DNA of 42,420 nucleotides, from positions 1 through 42,420 of the forward strand of contig DATEBA010000073.1 in NCBI GenBank assembly GCA_035288045.1. The letters run 5' to 3'. Below are positions 41,250 through 42,420 of the stretch, piece by piece. Position 1 is the stretch's first letter. The number at the start of each line of letters is the position of its first letter. Under the pieces are notes generated by a model. It worked only from the letters and a program-made list of their open reading frames with translations, made no database searches and was not told where the DNA came from. The stretch is from DATEBA01 sp035288045. Lineage in GTDB: Bacteria; Actinomycetota; UBA4738; HRBIN12. The position numbers and the translations under genes are program-made.

Positions 41250-41263
41250 CGGGCCGCGGCCCG
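41250..41263. repeat. 14-bp perfect palindrome before the clpC ribosome binding site
   Basis: CGGGCCGCGGCCCG reads the same on both strands and abuts the ggagggg Shine-Dalgarno (41263-41269). It could form a small RNA hairpin or be an operator; in GC-rich DNA chance is also possible. Confidence 0.4.
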
Positions 41264-41277
41264 GAGGGGTCTAGAGC

Positions 41278-42420
41278 ATGTTCGAACGTTTCACCGACCG
41301 CGCCAGACGAGTGGTCGTCCTCGCCCAGGAAGAGGCGAGGATGCTGAACCACAACTACATCGGAACCGAGCACATCCTGCTCGGACTGATCCACGAGGGC
41401 GAGGGCGTGGCCGCGAAAGCCCTCGAGTCGATGAACATCTCGCTCGAGGCCGTCCGTCAGCAGGTGGAGGAGATAATCGGCCAGGGCCAGGCGGCTCCGA
41501 CCGGCCACATCCCGTTCACGCCGCGTGCGAAGAAGGTCCTCGAGCTGTCGCTCCGCGAGGCGCTCCAGCTCGGCCACAACTACATCGGCACCGAGCACAT
41601 CCTCCTCGGCCTGATCCGCGAGGGTGAGGGCGTTGCCGCCCAGGTCCTCCAGAAGCTCGGCGCCGACCTGAACCGCGTCCGCCAGAGCGTGATCCAGCTC
41701 CTGTCCGGCTACACGGGCGGCAAGGAGGCCACGGCCGGCGAGCAGGGCGGGCCGCAGGGCTCGATGGTGCTCGACCAGTTCGGCCGTAACCTCACTCAGC
41801 TCGCCCGGGAGCAGAAGCTCGATCCGGTGGTCGGTCGCGAGAAGGAGATCGAGCGGGTCATGCAGGTGCTGTCCCGCCGGACCAAGAACAACCCGGTCCT
41901 GATCGGCGAGCCGGGCGTGGGCAAGACGGCGGTCGTCGAGGGCCTTGCCCAGGACATCACGAAGGGCGAGGTTCCCGAGACCCTCAAGAACAAGCAGATC
42001 TACACGCTCGACCTCGGCGCCCTGGTCGCGGGCTCCCGCTACCGCGGCGACTTCGAGGAGCGTCTGAAGAAGGTCCTGAAGGAGATCACCCAGCGCGGCG
42101 ACATCATCCTGTTCATCGACGAGCTGCACACGCTCGTCGGCGCCGGCGCCGCCGAGGGCGCGATCGACGCCGCGAGCATCCTGAAGCCGATGCTCGCTCG
42201 CGGCGAGCTTCAGACGATCGGCGCGACCACGCGCGACGAGTACCGCAAGCACCTCGAGAAGGACGCGGCACTGGAGCGGCGGTTCCAGCCCATCAAGGTC
42301 GACGAGCCGTCGGTCGCGCACACGATCGACATCCTCAAGGGTCTCCGTGACCGTTACGAGGCGCACCACCGGGTCAACATCACCGACCAGGCTCTCGTTG
42401 CGGCCGCCAACCTCGCGCAC
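41278..42420 (+). CDS. clpC: ATP-dependent Clp protease ATPase subunit ClpC, N-terminal part (3' end outside window)
   Basis: The first 381 residues of a ClpC/Hsp100 unfoldase, open to the window edge. Two Clp_N repeats are plain: FTDRARRVVVLAQEEARMLNHNYIGTEHILLGL (from residue 5) and FTPRAKKVLELSLREALQLGHNYIGTEHILLGL (from about 81). The first AAA domain has Walker A GEPGVGKT (210-217), Walker B IILFIDELH and sensor IGATTRDEYRKH. ClpC unfolds substrates for ClpP. ATG 41278 lies eight bases after ggagggg. A long frame on the opposite strand over this region is a composition artefact. The usual actinobacterial lsr2 between lysS and clpC is missing. Confidence 0.97.
   Translation, partial: MFERFTDRARRVVVLAQEEARMLNHNYIGTEHILLGLIHEGEGVAAKALESMNISLEAVRQQVEEIIGQGQAAPTGHIPFTPRAKKVLELSLREALQLGHNYIGTEHILLGLIREGEGVAAQVLQKLGADLNRVRQSVIQLLSGYTGGKEATAGEQGGPQGSMVLDQFGRNLTQLAREQKLDPVVGREKEIERVMQVLSRRTKNNPVLIGEPGVGKTAVVEGLAQDITKGEVPETLKNKQIYTLDLGALVAGSRYRGDFEERLKKVLKEITQRGDIILFIDELHTLVGAGAAEGAIDAASILKPMLARGELQTIGATTRDEYRKHLEKDAALERRFQPIKVDEPSVAHTIDILKGLRDRYEAHHRVNITDQALVAAANLAH

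Larger units (their letters stand above)
40893..41277. other. 385-bp intergenic region before clpC
   Basis: The longest gap in the window. It should hold the promoter of the receiver gene (minus) and of clpC (plus). Visible elements: ACTTGAGT (41001-41008) and ACTCAGGT (41049-41056), imperfect inverted arms resembling the half-sites of the HspR box HAIR but 40 bp apart where that box has 7; a TATACT -10 element; and a 14-bp palindrome before the clpC ribosome binding site. A 61-codon frame from 41090 has a Shine-Dalgarno but looks non-coding. Confidence 0.5.

Noticed and set aside
41090..41274. A 61-codon frame with a Shine-Dalgarno before clpC.
   Set aside because: It contains the clpC -10 element, has a Gly/Arg/Pro-rich composition expected of non-coding GC-rich DNA, and shows no similarity to Lsr2, which is the gene often found here.
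40900..42420. A 506-codon open frame on the minus strand covering the clpC region.
   Set aside because: The plus strand encodes unmistakable ClpC with both Clp_N repeats and Walker motifs. The opposite frame is open only because of the GC-rich codon pattern.
1..42420. CRISPR arrays, insertion sequences, prophage genes or attachment sites.
   Set aside because: I saw no regularly spaced repeats, transposase or integrase motifs, or tRNA-flanking direct repeats; gene content is chromosomal and composition is even.

Overview
The window comes from a high-GC Gram-positive bacterium, most likely an actinobacterium outside the well-studied Streptomyces and Mycobacterium groups. Three things support this. 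An MFS transporter is fused to thymidylate kinase. The order DUF2342 metalloprotease, tilS, hpt, ftsH, folE, folP, folB, folK, DUF2520, panC, coaX, lysS, clpC is an actinobacterial neighbourhood. GTG starts and ATGA/GTGA overlaps are frequent. TopA carries four zinc ribbons, and there is no lsr2 between lysS and clpC, which argues against a close relative of Mycobacterium. The class cannot be fixed from this sequence alone.

Layout. 1-3060: the end of an APC permease, an HD-domain protein, a GNAT acetyltransferase and a DedA membrane protein. 3170-8611: a tightly packed replication block of topA, MFS-tmk and holB. 8694-18251: a signalling island. It holds a stand-alone receiver, two intact membrane histidine kinases and a third decayed copy, a universal stress protein with a membrane partner, a LuxR-type response regulator, and a divergent regulator fused to an adenylate cyclase. 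18358-21542: two small membrane proteins, a UspA-ABC1 kinase fusion and tRNA-Thr(CGT). 21798-23836: a four-gene redox cluster resembling the maturation part of a mau locus (MauE-like, MauD-like, a tiny Tat-exported 10-cysteine protein, and a CcdA/MauF-like membrane protein). 23841-26148: two genes of unknown function. 26160-31916: metalloprotease, tilS, hpt, a lipoprotein, ftsH and folE. 31968-33687: an ECF sigma factor with a membrane-anchored propeller protein. 33900-40507: folP, an alpha/beta hydrolase, folB, folK, a DUF2520 reductase, panC, coaX and lysS. 40509-42420: a second stand-alone receiver on the minus strand, then clpC, which runs off the end.

The most interesting observation is in the mau-like cluster. 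The last gene has an in-frame TGA at 23246-23248, exactly where a CcdA-type SP-C-G motif would have its cysteine. A perfect 9-bp stem-loop begins 7 nt later. This looks like a selenocysteine codon with a SECIS-like element in a thiol-disulfide membrane transporter, and would be a candidate new selenoprotein. The TGA, the frame and the hairpin are directly visible; the selenocysteine reading is inference and needs selA, selB and selC elsewhere in the genome.

Other points worth a look: a histidine-kinase paralogue that lost its ATP-binding core by an apparent 165-bp deletion between 11-bp repeats, a 113-bp nearly identical patch shared by its two intact sisters over much of that segment, the receiver-HTH-cyclase fusion, the UspA-ABC1 fusion, and apparent CTG and ACG start codons behind good Shine-Dalgarno sequences.
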